DNA of 64,000 nt, taken from assembly GCF_000302535.1 (NCBI RefSeq), contig NC_018708.1, positions 744,001-808,000 of the forward strand, read 5' to 3'. The notes beneath the pieces are model-generated. The model saw only the letters and a program-made list of their open reading frames with translations, did no database searches and was not told where the DNA came from. A program made the position numbers and the translations under genes. This document shows positions 62,592 to 64,000 of this stretch, in pieces. How positions within the stretch are numbered: the first letter of the stretch is position 1; the number at the start of each line of letters is the position of its first letter. The DNA comes from Acidovorax sp. KKS102 (GTDB lineage Bacteria > Pseudomonadota > Gammaproteobacteria > Burkholderiales > Burkholderiaceae_C).

Positions 62592-63272
62592 ATGCTGCTG
62601 AACTGGATCCAATCGAACCTTAAATCGAACCGGTGGTTCATCGTGCTGCTGTTGTGCTTTGGCGTCTTTCGCACTGCCGTGGCCGACTGGAACCCCATCC
62701 CTTCGGGCTCGATGCGGCCCACGCTGCTGGAGGGGGATGTGGTGCTGGTCAACCGCCTGGCCTACGACCTGAAGCTGCCGCTCACCGACGTCATCCTGGC
62801 GCACATCGACGACCCGCAGCGCGGCGATGTGGTCACCTTCTCGTCCCCGCTGGACGGCACCCGCCTGATCAAGCGCATTGCCGCCTTGCCCGGCGACACG
62901 GTGGAGATGCGCAACGAGGTGCTCTACATCAACGGCCAGGCGGCCGAATACGAAATGCCCGATTCTGTGCAGGAGGCGGTGCTGCCGGGCCGCACGCTCA
63001 CCGCCACGCGCTGGACGGAGCGCCTGCTGGGGCATGAGCGCCGCGTGCAGTGGCTGCAAGGCGTGACAGCGCGCAGCAGCTTCGATCCGGTGCAGGTGCC
63101 CGAGGGCGAATACCTGGTGCTGGGTGACAACCGGGACAACAGTGCCGACTCGCGCTACATCGGCCTGGTGCCGCGCCATCTGCTCATCGGGCAGGCGCAC
63201 CGCGTGCTGCTGTCGGCCGATGTGCTGGGCCACTGGGCGCCACGCCTGGAGCGCTTTGGCAAGGCGCTGTAG
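62592..63272 (+). CDS. lepB: Signal peptidase I
   Basis: Removes Sec signal peptides on the periplasmic face of the inner membrane. 226 aa, short for the family, with a single N-terminal membrane segment (NRWFIVLLLCFGVFRTAVAD). Catalytic Ser in PSGSMRPTLLEGD (about residue 39), Lys in RLIKRIAALPGDTV (about 95), and the box D/E region VPEGEYLVLGDNRDNSADSR. It is not beside lepA/rnc, so it may be a second, specialised enzyme. Confidence 0.92.
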   Translation: MLLNWIQSNLKSNRWFIVLLLCFGVFRTAVADWNPIPSGSMRPTLLEGDVVLVNRLAYDLKLPLTDVILAHIDDPQRGDVVTFSSPLDGTRLIKRIAALPGDTVEMRNEVLYINGQAAEYEMPDSVQEAVLPGRTLTATRWTERLLGHERRVQWLQGVTARSSFDPVQVPEGEYLVLGDNRDNSADSRYIGLVPRHLLIGQAHRVLLSADVLGHWAPRLERFGKAL

Positions 63273-63311
63273 TCCGGTTCACTCACAGCGTGATCGGCCG
63301 CCCTAAGCCGC

Positions 63312-64000
63312 TCAGGCGGCCGCCATCGGCAGATGGGTCTGGCCGAGCAAGGGGCGGCGTACGGGCCGGTGTTGCAAGACAGCGCGTGGATCCTGCACGG
63401 AAGCCTGGGCTTGCTCCTGGCCATCGGGCAGCTTGAAGGTGGCAACCGTCTGAACCAGTTCGCCCGCCTGCTGGTTCAGACTGGCAGCGGCAGCGGCCAT
63501 TTCTTCCACCAGGGCAGCGTTTTGTTGTGTGGCGTGGTCCATCTGCGTCACCGCTTCGTTGATCTGGTCCACACCCTGGCTTTGTTCGGTGCTGGCGGCA
63601 CTGATCTCGCCCATGATGTCGGTCACGCGCCGGATGGAGGCAACGACCTCGCTCATCGTTTGACCGGCGCAGTCCACCAGGGCCGATCCGGCTTCCACGC
63701 GCTCCACGCTGGTCCCGATCAGGCCCTTGATCTCGCGGGACGCCTCGGCCGAGCGGCTCGCCAACACGCGCACCTCGGTGGCCACCACGGCAAAGCCCCG
63801 GCCCTGGTCGCCTGCACGGGCGGCCTCCACGGCAGCGTTCAGCGCCAGGATGTTGGTCTGGAACGCGATGGAGTCGATGACGCCAATGATCTCGGAGATC
63901 TTGTTGCTGCTGTCGTTGATGTCCTTCATGGTGCGCACCACGTCGGCCACCACCTCGCCCCCTTGCACGGCAATCGATGTGGCGGCCTGGGCCAGCTCGT
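63312..64000 (-). CDS. Methyl-accepting chemotaxis protein (N-terminal part outside window)
   Basis: C-terminal signalling domain of a chemoreceptor, about 229 residues visible, continuing past the right edge. The tip hairpin [40 protein letters not shown] is intact, followed by methylation-helix repeats ([33 protein letters not shown]) and a variable tail ending in HLPMAAA without a CheR-binding pentapeptide. Sensor domain and ligand cannot be judged. Converges with lepB; an inverted repeat GGCCGCC/GGCGGCC lies at the junction without a T-run. Confidence 0.93.
   Translation of the reverse strand, partial: ELAQAATSIAVQGGEVVADVVRTMKDINDSSNKISEIIGVIDSIAFQTNILALNAAVEAARAGDQGRGFAVVATEVRVLASRSAEASREIKGLIGTSVERVEAGSALVDCAGQTMSEVVASIRRVTDIMGEISAASTEQSQGVDQINEAVTQMDHATQQNAALVEEMAAAAASLNQQAGELVQTVATFKLPDGQEQAQASVQDPRAVLQHRPVRRPLLGQTHLPMAAA

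Overview
The window is GC-rich chromosomal DNA from a betaproteobacterium, most likely a member of the Comamonadaceae close to Acidovorax. The evidence is the dapF-DUF484-xerC gene order, Bug-type and TRAP-type solute receptors, an AtmA-type exporter, and two families of dispersed intergenic repeats that I recognise as common in Comamonadaceae. Genes are densely packed with many 4-bp ATGA overlaps. No phage, plasmid or CRISPR locus is visible.

Layout. 1-8.2 kb (minus strand): a Liv-type ABC transporter (two permeases, two ATPases, one periplasmic receptor) with an acyl-CoA ligase and an acyl-CoA dehydrogenase in the same direction, i.e. uptake and CoA activation of an organic acid. Related palindromes lie in front of three of its transcription units. 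8.4-14.7 kb: a crotonase, two hotdog thioesterases, a 274-bp MITE-like element, a bactofilin, an AtmA-like ABC exporter, a 2-hydroxyacid dehydrogenase and a MazG-like hydrolase. 14.8-19 kb: a TRAP transporter with a divergent LysR regulator. 19-23.4 kb: a glutamate/aspartate ABC transporter with two tandem paralogous receptors. 23.4-28.6 kb: an RpiR regulator divergent from an M20 carboxypeptidase and a Bug receptor, then pyrC and a DUF3025 gene. 28.8-38 kb: htpX, a chemotaxis receptor, an SLC13 permease, an AraC/DJ-1 regulator, an M20 amidohydrolase, a VUT-family transporter and a COG2509 flavoprotein. 38.2-41.4 kb: a ybhP-clsB-ybhN cardiolipin/membrane module. 41.5-42.5 kb: cysK.

42.6-50.8 kb is the most interesting part: an RNA-repair island. 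The CARF-domain activator RtcR is read rightward. Divergently, a sigma-54 promoter (49031-49046) drives a leader of about 545 nt that contains two tandem tRNA-like RNAs in which the anticodon loop is replaced by a GAAA tetraloop. After it come a slipin gene split by an in-frame TAA, a 233-nt tRNA-like RNA with a genomically encoded CCA end and a predicted pseudoknot, an unrecognised 277-aa protein, RtcB ligase, a small zinc-ribbon-like protein, an RlaP-like nucleotidyltransferase and RtcA cyclase. No Ro60/Rsr gene is present in the window.

50.8-64 kb: RNase P RNA, an M48 protease with a DUF898 membrane protein, a pseudouridine-synthase-like protein lacking its catalytic Asp, a NUDIX-metallo-beta-lactamase fusion, an MFS exporter with a divergent LysR regulator, a GST, dapF-DUF484-xerC, a signal peptidase I and a chemotaxis receptor cut by the window edge. 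A hairpin repeat of about 45 bp occurs at ten or so places, including inside dapF and two other coding sequences.
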